Origin: Entrophospora sp. SA101
Lineage: Eukaryota; Glomeromycota; Glomeromycetes; Entrophosporales; Entrophosporaceae
Reading direction: 5' to 3'
DNA: 13,499 nt
NCBI GenBank assembly: GCA_958430865.1
Contig: CAUDNR010002157.1
Location: 68,289 to 81,787 of the forward strand
Every line of letters starts with the position of its first letter. The first letter of the stretch is position 1. Positions 1-7,253 of the stretch are shown here, piece by piece. The position numbers and the translations under genes were made by a program. The notes under the pieces were generated by a model. That model was not told the origin of the DNA. It worked only from the letters and a program-made list of their open reading frames with translations, and made no database searches.

Positions 1-19
1 TAGTAGTAATAATAATAAC

Positions 20-58
<39 letters not shown>
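1..58. repeat. TAA trinucleotide microsatellite
   Basis: A run of TAA/AAT triplets opens the window. Two TAG units stand at the left and one CAA interrupts the run. It is probably cut by the window edge. It is ordinary simple-sequence DNA for an AT-rich genome. Confidence 0.95.
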
Positions 59-308
59 TCATGGAAACCTCACAAATCACACCCATTAGCATATCATACA
101 AGTAGAATATTAAATGATGAATTTTTTTTAAAGTAATGATAGCTTATTAAGTAATATTGACGTTAAATGATATTTATTTTATTTCTAAATAAAAAAAAAA
201 CGATACAAATTACAACTATAGAAGGCAATTAAATAGGAAGCATAGATTCTATTTAAAGTAGTTTGAAGAATCAGAGTTATAAGAAGTGTGTTTAAAGCAT
301 TTGAAAAA

Positions 309-362
309 AAAGCATAGTGAACCAATGCTATAAATTAAATTTATATATAACGCTTATGCTTT
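309..362. repeat. Nested inverted repeat
   Basis: Outer 8-bp arms AAAGCATA (309-316) and TATGCTTT (355-362) enclose an inner near-perfect palindrome, TATAAATT (329-336) and AATTTATA (338-345) with one central base. It could form a cruciform or belong to a degenerate MITE. No target duplication was seen. Confidence 0.5.
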
Positions 363-902
363 GGAAACTATTTTATATTTCTAAATGGTATAATGACGAA
401 TAAGTTTTAATAATTTTTAATTAGACAAGAAACCGTACACAAACTTTTTCCTATTTTTCATTCAATGCATCTAATTTAAATTTGTCGTGGGGATTAGCAG
501 ATAAATTTGTCCCAAGTTTTTATTTTGCTACTATCCATTTTTCAATTCTAACTTGTGTGTGTGTTTATATGATACCATCAATCATTTTCTTTTCATTGAA
601 GCTAATTTATGGGTGTTATGTTCACTTTGTCTGGTTTTGTTGCAACATGTCCATATACAACATAATATTAGCTCTTTGCTTTCTTTAGATAATAATAATA
701 AAATTGAAAGAAGATTTGCATTGTCGAATTTCATGTCATGTGGTGGATAGTAATAGTGTTGGTTTCCAAAACAATAGAGTTTCGCAACTGTGCAAAAGTC
801 AAAAGAATTTAATCTTAAGTTGAAACTAGTTTTGACACATAACTTTTTATTTCAGTTTTTACTTTCGTCACTACAAAAAAAATTGATATTTGAAAATGCT
901 CT

Positions 903-975
903 TAAAACATACTTCAAGTATGTTTTATGCAACCTTTAAGTATATTTCAAGTACAGTCAGTATATTCTAAGTATG
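903..975. repeat. AAGTAT-motif cluster with a perfect 12-bp-arm palindrome
   Basis: TAAAACATACTT (903-914) and AAGTATGTTTTA (916-927) are exact reverse complements separated by one C. Over the next 50 bases the AAGTAT / AAGTAC / AAGTATGTT motif recurs at irregular spacing. It looks like a short degenerate satellite or a clustered binding site; the sequence alone does not decide. Confidence 0.6.
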
Positions 976-1399
976 TTGAAAAGACATCTCTGTAAATGAC
1001 TAGGCTTTCAGCAAGCTTTCAATTGTTAGAATCCAGGAATCTAGTTAGTATGCTTTTTTTTTTTGATGTATTCATTTAATCTCGGATATTTGATTACTAT
1101 ATGCAAGCCACGTGATAAACGTGAATATCTTTTACCTGTAGTTGTATATACGCAATTTATACCTTCTCTTTTTTCAAAATGGCTTCTTAAAGTTTCGTTT
1201 TTACATGGTCTTAGTATTGTTATTACTTGGGTGGATAATGCTATTTATTTATTTTTATCTGTTCGATGCAAATAAAAAGTAGAAAATTAAAGGTCACCCC
1301 AACATAAAATTATTGCCTTGATATTCAGCAAAATGGAGGATAAATATACAATTTTATATTCTCTTCGTGCTCGTAGTACAACATCATTGCTTAATTCTA

Positions 1400-1609
1400 T
1401 TTCTGTTGTTTGTTTTGTATTAGCTGTTCTTGATTAATAACATTTTTTTTATTATTATGTTTCTTTACAATATTTCTTGCGCTTACGATTTGGATTTTAT
1501 CATCATCAATAAACTGGACAAAATCTGGATCATGGACTCATTCCAAATATTTTCTTTTACTCTCATAATTTCTAACCGCTAGTAGCAGCAGTTTTATCTT
1601 TGCGAATGG
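1400..1609 (-). pseudogene. Possible decayed coding fragment
   Basis: Read on the minus strand, one frame runs with a charged, protein-like composition from about 1609 to 1400. It is broken once by TGA (near 1530) and then ended by TAG/TAA. It includes pieces such as ESKRKYLE, VHDPDFVQFIDDDK and IQIVSARNIVKKH. No family is recognised and no start codon is evident. It may be a relic of a transposon or of a lineage-specific gene, or chance; the call rests only on composition. Confidence 0.2.
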
Positions 1610-1980
1610 AGTTTACAATAATTAATTTGCTATATAATTAAATCTTCCTTCAAAGCCAATAATAATTATTTGGGAAGGATTTCGTGTCAATCCCATCACA
1701 TCGAGGACTTTTTTGATCACAAACAAAAATTAAGATAATTCAGTTAAAGCATTAATTATACGTGCATATAGAGTTTTTTTTATTTGAAATTCACAGGAAA
1801 TAATATATATCAAGTTAAAGAATTAAGCAGATGAAATGACAATAGACGATATTTAATTGTAGATAGATCTTTCGAGTTCAATTAAGGTGGTGGATTAAAA
1901 AATATTAATAGCACCAAAGGAGGTGCCGGAGTCGCATTGGATTTGTTGAAGAAATGTTGTATATACGTGAAAAATGAAAT

Positions 1981-2068
1981 TATGTGAATTCACAATTCAT
2001 ACGTATGTGAAATTCAAATTAGCCAATCAGAATTTCACACCGCTCCATAATATTTCCATTTCACATAC
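1981..2068. repeat. TTCAC-rich palindromic repeat, copy A
   Basis: Several overlapping inverted repeats share the TTCACAT/ATGTGAA motif: GTGAATTCAC (1984-1993), GTGAAATTC (2007-2015) with GAATTTCAC (2030-2038), and GTATGTGAAAT (2003-2013) with ATTTCACATAC (2058-2068). Positions 2007-2027 are an exact 21-base reverse complement of 6871-6891, and similarity extends loosely for about 45 bases. It is therefore one member of a dispersed repeat family, perhaps MITE-like. Its loop holds a CCAAT-box consensus. Confidence 0.6.
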
Positions 2069-2572
2069 AACAAAACCAAATAAAGACAAGCCATCTACAA
2101 GGATGAAGAACCCGCCATTTTTTTTTTGCATAAGTTTCTTGGGAAAAAACATCATCATATAGAAAATTAATCCAAAATTAATCTCTAGTCTGGGATTTTG
2201 GCGAGAAGACCATTTATAAATATTTTGTTTATAATGTGAATGTCAAAAGGATAACCGTAGTTTCAAGGAAGAATAAAGCTGGTACGATGATTTTTTGGTT
2301 CGCCCATTTTAGCTTTATAATGCAAAGCATCAAATATCATCGTGCAGAGGAAACTGAAACGATAGTAAAAGTCAAGTTTTAGATGAAATATCGCCTTTTG
2401 TTAATTAATCAATTCAAAAGTTTATTTATTTACTACTGTATGTTCTTTATTAGAGGTTTGTTGCACATTTGAGTAACAAGAAATGAAGCACACCCCATAT
2501 ATTAATATTTATTCTAAATTTATTATGATATTAAAATTAATATTTACAAATTAATATTATATTATTGATTAT

Positions 2573-2640
2573 ATTAAATTATTATTGGTTATTATATATT
2601 AAATTATTATTGATTATTATATATTAAATTATTATATATT
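2573..2640. repeat. 25-bp AT-only tandem repeat
   Basis: The unit beginning ATTAAATTATTATTG occurs at 2573-2597, 2598-2622 (one base different) and, partial, 2623-2640. It sits in a longer AT-only tract from about 2510 to 2690, just past the stop codon of the kinase gene, and so within or beyond its 3' UTR. Confidence 0.8.
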
Positions 2641-2694
2641 ATACTCTTATTGATATTATATATTATATTATTAAATACTAAAAAATACTAATTA

Positions 2695-4063
2695 CTAAAT
2701 ATTATTATTCCTACTATTGCCTCTACTGCTACCACCATTTTCATAAAGACTTTTAGTTTTAAACTTGATTTCAGCAAATATCCAAAGTTCTTTAATAGTT
2801 GGTCTCTTAGTTGGATTCACATTCCAACACTTTTGCATCATTTGTGCATAATCATCGGGCATTCCTGGTAATATTGGTGGTCGTAAACCTGCAAATATAT
2901 TAAACATTAAGTCATGATTATGAGCTCTATCATCGAATGGTGGATGGCCTGCAAATATTTCCCACATCAACATCCCAATGCTATAAATATCTGATTCTTT
3001 TGTATTCTTATTTCCATTAAATAGTTCAGGTGCAATATATGATATAATTCCATAGATTTTATTTGATGATTTTTCATCAACTGGTCCACATAATCCTAAA
3101 TCTGTAATATAACTACCACCGCTTCCACTTATTAATATATTACCACTGTGTAGGTCACAATGGATTAGATCTTTTCCATGTATATAATATAATCCGCCAC
3201 ATAAATAGCGAAAAATTTTAATTCTATCCTTTAATGTTAAATTAGAATGATTTTTTTGCAAATAATTGCGTAAATTTCCTCGTGGATAATGATCTAAAAC
3301 CATTGCATAATTTCCATTGTCAGGGAATTTAGTTATACCATAACAAGAAACAATTAAATTTGAATTAACTTTACAATAATTCAATGCCTGTGATTAATTA
3401 TATAATAAAATCAATTAATTTAATAAAATAAATGGTTTAATTTAATTTAATAAGGTCAATTACCTCATCAAAAAATGGTTTTCCTGGGTTACTTGAATTA
3501 TTTAACAATTTTAATACTACATTTTGAGCTTCATAATAACCAAATTCCTTTTTATCTTCATCATAATCATATATACTTCCTTCTATCCACACAGCAGTAT
3601 AAATTGAACTGAATCCACCTTCTGTCAACTTTTTTATATTTTTAAATTGCTCATAAGGTATCCATTCTATAATTCCATTTGGGAGGGATGAAAGCTGTTG
3701 ACATTTTTGAATAAAATCGTCAATTATCTCATTTCCAGATGTCCAAGTGCTGAAAAGACTCTGTAGGTGTAGACCAATACACTTTTCACAAAATTTATCA
3801 GAGTATCTTGTTGTTTTACATTTGTTACATTCCCTTGGTTTACCCTTTTTATTACTTGCATTATCTAATTCAAAACCATGAATATACTTTTCTCTACAAA
3901 ACTCTTTTTCATTTTCTAATAGTTCTTTGTTTTCTTTGACTAATTGTAAAAAAAAACATTTTCTCCTTTTTCTGTAAGTAGCTGAGGCATTATTACTCAT
4001 TTCAGCATAAATTTTCAATACTAATTCTTTTCTGTCTGACGTTAATAATTTTTCAGGTAGCAT
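2695..4063 (-). CDS. Protein kinase (TKL-like) with N-terminal cysteine cluster, two exons
   Basis: Exon 1 is 4063-3464 and exon 2 is 3387-2695; the 76-nt GT-AG intron (3463-3388) joins in phase 0, giving 430 aa. An in-frame TAA lies seven codons upstream of the ATG. The N-terminal part is charged and holds a CxxC-x9-CxxC cluster (C79, C82, C92, C95), which may bind zinc. The kinase domain spans about 147-405: a glycine-rich loop (LTEGGFSSIY), Lys185 (VVLK), catalytic loop HCDLHSGN with Asp278 and Asn283, DLG at 296-298, APE at 319-321, SDIYSIG around Asp333, and the closing CW...RP motif. Arginine of HRD is replaced by cysteine and DFG is DLG, so it is a non-RD kinase that may not depend on activation-loop phosphorylation; the core catalytic residues are kept and it is probably active. 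The tail is Ser/Asn-rich. The architecture matches the kinases greatly expanded in Rhizophagus genomes. The substrate is unknown. A Tc1 element lies 544 bp upstream of the start. Confidence 0.93.
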
Positions 4064-4292
4064 TTTAGATTCATTAATATATTAATATGTATACCTTCGG
4101 TTTTTGAAAAACTTTTTTTGATATAAATATTATTACAAAAGAAAATGTAATATTAATTGCTCCCAATTTTTTTTCTGTGAAGTTTAAAAAATATACTTTT
4201 AACAAAAGAGTATAAAAGGTTATGAAAAAGCAAAATATAGGTTATAAATTACTCTCATCTGGTAATTCTTCAAGTAATAGTAACATTTTCCT
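4064..4292. other. Upstream region of the kinase gene
   Basis: AT-rich DNA between the kinase start codon and a simple repeat. No clear TATA box is seen on the minus strand; weak candidates are ATATTTATAT-like stretches near 4120-4132. Nothing else is supported. Confidence 0.4.
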
Positions 4293-4419
4293 TATTACTA
4301 TTACCATTATTACCATTGCCATTATTATTACCATTGCCATTATTACCATTGCCATTATTATTACCATTACCATTACCATTACCATTACCATTACCATTAC
4401 CATTACTATTATTATTATT
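4293..4419. repeat. ATTACC / ATT compound microsatellite
   Basis: Imperfect mixtures of ATT, ATTACC and GCC-containing units pass into seven perfect TTACCA hexamers at 4361-4402, then ATT triplets. The plus-strand frame gives only Ile/Thr repeats. The minus-strand frame (about 4455 down to the stop at 4270-4272) reads as an Asn-Gly repeat without a Met start. This is best treated as non-coding simple sequence. Confidence 0.9.
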
Positions 4420-4607
4420 TATTTTTATCGGAAATCCATAAATCCTTTTCGGGATTTATTCATTTGTAGGAATGAAATTATTATTAATGTTAAAATTACT
4501 TAAATGATAATTAAAATTTGATAATTGATAATGGAAAATTTTAAATGACTAAGGCTTCGGAAGTAGAACAGCTACAGTCAGAATAAAGAACGTTTGTCTT
4601 TAATGTA

Positions 4608-4633
4608 CAGTGTGTTACAAAAAAAATTGGCCA
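4608..4633 (+). repeat. Left terminal inverted repeat of the Tc1 element
   Basis: 26 bases, exact reverse complement of 5866-5891. It begins CAGTGTGTTAC and ends TTGGCCA. It is the predicted transposase binding and cleavage site and is preceded by the TA target dinucleotide. Confidence 0.96.
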
Positions 4634-4713
4634 GGAAAAATTCGCAATTATTCAATAATGAATATATCAATTCTAATTTAGTAAAATTTATTAGAAAGCT
4701 GAAAACATATGGT

Positions 4714-4719
4714 TTTATT
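4714..4719 (-). terminator. Polyadenylation signal of the transposase gene
   Basis: AATAAA on the minus strand, about 10 bases past the transposase stop codon and inside the element. It would let the element end its own transcript. Confidence 0.45.
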
Positions 4720-4729
4720 TATATAAAGT

Positions 4730-5740
4730 TCAATAAGAAATTCTTTCTCCATTATTTTCGATTATAAGTGCACATCTGTTTTTCATTGAATTAACAAAAT
4801 TAATTAAGAGACTATTTGGAATTGCATTCCACTCTTCTATCATAAATTGTTGCAACTCAGCCAAATTATTTGGCATTCGTAATTCTGTGTTCCTTTTGAC
4901 AATAGCCCATAAATTTTCAATGGGATTCAAGTCGGGGCTATTGGAGGGCCAATCAATTACTTTTGGGACATTTTCTTTTAAGAATTCTTTGGCAAGATGA
5001 CTTGTATGCTTGGGATCGTTATCTTGCTGAAACCTCCAATTATTCCCAAGCATACTGTTGATTTCTTGAAGGTGCTTTTCAAGTATTTCAACATAAAATT
5101 TTGCATCCATTATTTGTGTAAAACAAAATAAACTTGTTTTCCCCCTAATGGAAAATCCGGCCCAGGCGAAAATTTTTTGTCTGTTTTTTGGAAGTGGTCT
5201 AATTGGGCGCGGACCTTTATACCAATGCTTAATTGTGTTTCGAAATAATTGAAATGCAGTTTCATCACTAAATAAAGTTTTTTTCCATGAGTCGTTAATG
5301 TGTTTTTTGGCCCATTCAACACGCCTAGCCTTTTGAACTTCAGTTAACATAGGAGTACCGATTGGTAACTGGTTTTTATAACCTAATTCATCCAAATGTC
5401 TTTTGATTGTAACGTAACTTATATTTATATCATATCTAGACAGTTTTACTGCTAAAGTTCTCAACGATTGAGTAGGATTCCTTCGAATAAACTGACCAAG
5501 TACCCTTGCTGCGGTTGGTGTAATTTTCTTTTTTCTTCCATTTCCTTTTCTATGAGCTAAAGTTCCTGTTTCTTTCAATTTTTTAATATTATATTTGATA
5601 GTAGAGAGTGGAATGTTAGTTAATTTATGAATTTCTTGTGCATTGCATACACCTTCGTTCAGAAAATGTAATATAGTTTGACGATGTGTTTCTAAATTTG
5701 ATGATGTCATTGTTTTAAACTTTAATAGATATAAGAACAA
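4730..5740 (-). CDS. Tc1-like transposase (DD34E)
   Basis: A 336-codon intact frame, the usual length for Tc1 transposases. It catalyses cut-and-paste transposition into TA sites. Residues about 20-60 form a first helix-turn-helix (IHKLTNIPLSTIKYNIKKL), then a basic GRKKK hinge near 68-72, then a second helix-turn-helix at about 77-120 (Tc3-type). The DDE domain follows: Asp159 in LFSDE, Asp240 in FQQDNDPKH, and Glu275 in SPDLNPIENLW, with exactly 34 residues between the last two. The GRKKK hinge resembles the GRPR-like motif of the family. Translation could start at Met1 or at Met11 (5710), which begins the conserved region and may be the real start; a TATATAAAA box at 5799-5791 precedes both. 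No frameshift or stop is present. It fills most of the element between the inverted repeats. Confidence 0.97.
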   Translation of the reverse strand: MFLYLLKFKTMTSSNLETHRQTILHFLNEGVCNAQEIHKLTNIPLSTIKYNIKKLKETGTLAHRKGNGRKKKITPTAARVLGQFIRRNPTQSLRTLAVKLSRYDINISYVTIKRHLDELGYKNQLPIGTPMLTEVQKARRVEWAKKHINDSWKKTLFSDETAFQLFRNTIKHWYKGPRPIRPLPKNRQKIFAWAGFSIRGKTSLFCFTQIMDAKFYVEILEKHLQEINSMLGNNWRFQQDNDPKHTSHLAKEFLKENVPKVIDWPSNSPDLNPIENLWAIVKRNTELRMPNNLAELQQFMIEEWNAIPNSLLINFVNSMKNRCALIIENNGERISY

Positions 5741-5790
5741 ATATTAACAACAAACAAATATATTATTAGATGAAGGAGAGAAGGGAATAA

Positions 5791-5799
5791 TTTTATATA
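5791..5799 (-). promoter_or_regulatory. TATA box of the transposase gene
   Basis: TATATAAAA on the minus strand, 51 bases upstream of the first possible ATG and 81 upstream of the second, inside the element. The spacing fits a fungal TATA promoter; AT richness makes chance matches common. Confidence 0.35.
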
Positions 5800-5865
5800 T
5801 AATATTATTATACACGTTGGTTTACATGCATAAAAAGTTATCGTGTTTCAGATCACGTCTGAATT

Positions 5866-5891
5866 TGGCCAATTTTTTTTGTAACACACTG
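5866..5891 (-). repeat. Right terminal inverted repeat of the Tc1 element
   Basis: 26 bases, exact reverse complement of the left end at 4608-4633 with no mismatch; followed by the TA target dinucleotide at 5892-5893. Confidence 0.96.
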
Positions 5892-6420
5892 TAAATTGCA
5901 AATTTTAGTACTTCAAGATGAAATGTATATATGTTAATTGAAAGGCTATTTTGTTGATAATTAAACTAAATACTTGATATAATATAAAATTATTAAAGGA
6001 TGTTGAATCAAAGATGAATCACAACAACAACCACAAACTTATTGAAAACACTGATGATGGATGATATTCAACAACTCAACATCATTTTCAACAACAATTC
6101 AACAACATCATTTAACAGTCAAGGCCATACAACATAGCATTTGTAAATATTTGAATAATTTTGATAATGTTTCTCACAATGTGAACTTTGTAAAGATTGG
6201 TTTGGTAAAACACTGGAATCAGCACAATAAAACGTCATTTTGAGAATAAACATAGAAATAAATACTTATTGACAACAGCTCTACCAAACAACATTATAGG
6301 ATGCAAAAATGGTTTTGGAAAAAACTGGAGTACCAAAAAGAAAATATTTGGTGCATGATTAATACAGTGGTTGATTGGTATGGATGAAGTAACATCTATT
6401 ACAGGTGATCAATTAAGAAA

Positions 6421-6457
6421 TTATATTTCAAAAAAAAATTTTTTTTTTGAAATATAA
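6421..6457. repeat. Perfect 18-bp-arm palindrome
   Basis: TTATATTTC followed by nine A (6421-6438) is the exact reverse complement of 6440-6457, with one central T. It would form a long hairpin or cruciform. The A/T core makes polymerase slippage or assembly error possible. Confidence 0.85.
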
Positions 6458-6799
6458 AATATCAAAAGTCTGTCCGTGTATCCTTGCTATAGCAAGAAGA
6501 ATACTAACTAATTTGTGGAAAAAACAATAAATAAAGATGATTGTTGAATCTGGACAAAAATAATTATGTTTAATTACAATTATTCTTTTATTAAACAATG
6601 ATCCAAACTAATTGATTTTGTAGAAGATAATATTATAGCAACGATTTTATTACAAAATTTGACTAGTGACTTGAAAATGGATCACATATTCATGCGAAAG
6701 GTTTAACAGGAAAAAAATCAAAAAGATTAAATGTTCAATACATTTGTCATTCAAAGCCAATCCCAAAATTACTTATGCATTTTTATATAGATCTGTTGT

Positions 6800-6917
6800 A
6801 TGTGAAATTGAAACTAATGTGAAATCGAAATTTATAATTAAAATTTTGGGTGGGGTGTTTAGATATTGTAATTGGCTAATTTGAATTTCACGTTATGTGA
6901 ATTTGCAAATTCGCACA
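6800..6917. repeat. TTCAC-rich palindromic repeat, copy B (inverted)
   Basis: Positions 6871-6891 are the exact reverse complement of 2007-2027, and flanking bases to about 6917 resemble copy A loosely. Inside it a 17-base direct repeat (ATGTGAAAT-GAAA type) occurs at 6800-6816 and 6817-6833 with 14 of 17 identities. A 14-base piece of the same core (AATTTGAATTTCAC) recurs at 10235-10248, directly before the RWDD1-type gene. Confidence 0.55.
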
Positions 6918-7186
6918 GATCCATAAATCGATAATTAAACGATCTTGATTTAACCAAATTCGCCAATTTCTACACAAACAAATAAAAAACGGGTTTTTAA
7001 TGTGGTAAGAGCTTCCTTTTTTGTCAGGTTTTTACGTGCCGTGCGACATTTGAATTCATGAAATTATCCAATCAAATTCGAATATTACCAAATGTTTTCC
7101 TAGTTACACGCTGAAATTTATGTACTGTAGATTAATTACATGTTGTTGGTTGACATTGAAAAAAATTTTTTTAGACAACTTATACA

Positions 7187-7195
7187 TATATATAA
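7187..7195 (+). promoter_or_regulatory. TATA box of the carrier gene
   Basis: TATATATAA, 59 bases upstream of the carrier ATG, leaving room for a 5' UTR of about 30 nt. Plausible by position only. Confidence 0.4.
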
Positions 7196-7253
7196 TAGTA
7201 GAGGAGGAAATATAGATTATTCAAATCACTAGATAATAATAAAGACAATAACA

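Larger units (their letters stand above)
59..2570. other. AT-rich intergenic region, no supported gene
   Basis: About 2.5 kb without a convincing gene on either strand. The open frames here are at most about 70 codons, start at arbitrary ATGs, show no family motif and cannot be joined through plausible introns. It contains several inverted repeats (near 309-362, 903-927 and 1981-2068) and one stretch of coding-like minus-strand sequence with stops (about 1400-1609), listed separately. A consensus CCAAT box (AGCCAATCAG) lies at 2021-2030, inside a hairpin-rich repeat. Confidence 0.7.
4608..5891 (-). mobile_element. Tc1/mariner-type DNA transposon, complete
   Basis: A 1284-bp element bounded by perfect 26-bp terminal inverted repeats (4608-4633 and 5866-5891) beginning CAGTGTGTTAC followed by eight A. 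It is flanked on both sides by the dinucleotide TA (4606-4607 and 5892-5893), the target duplication expected for this superfamily. It carries one full-length, uninterrupted transposase on the minus strand. Identical repeats and an intact gene suggest a young, possibly still mobile, autonomous copy. The empty site would be the TA between TTTAATG and AATTGCA. Confidence 0.97.
5894..7186. other. Repeat-rich intergenic region
   Basis: About 1.3 kb with no intact gene. Positions 6000-6130 are rich in CAACA/ATCA runs. Positions 6290-6720 show short coding-like stretches in changing frames (for example TGVPKRKYLVHD near 6330-6365 and LIGMDEVTSITGD near 6373-6411), which may be a decayed gene or transposon but match no family I know. 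A perfect palindrome lies at 6421-6457 and a dispersed repeat at 6800-6917. Confidence 0.5.

Noticed and set aside
482..750. Two overlapping plus-strand frames of 65-68 codons
   Set aside because: Composition is Cys/Phe/Tyr-rich in the way of random AT-rich DNA, no motif is seen, and neither joins to a neighbouring exon.
1063..1275. Plus-strand frame of 70 codons, hydrophobic
   Set aside because: No family resemblance and no splice partner; frames of this length occur by chance several times in the spacers here.
4361..4408. Hexamer array considered as interstitial telomere repeat
   Set aside because: The unit is TTACCA/TGGTAA, not TTAGGG, and the array is short and imperfect at its edges.
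4222..4503. Plus-strand 93-codon frame
   Set aside because: Most of it is the Ile/Thr translation of the ATTACC/ATT microsatellite.
5110..5322. 70-codon frame inside the transposase
   Set aside because: Shadow in another frame of the intact transposase, which explains the sequence fully.
6061..6243. Plus-strand 60-codon frame
   Set aside because: Low-complexity CAA/ATC-rich start and no recognisable domain.
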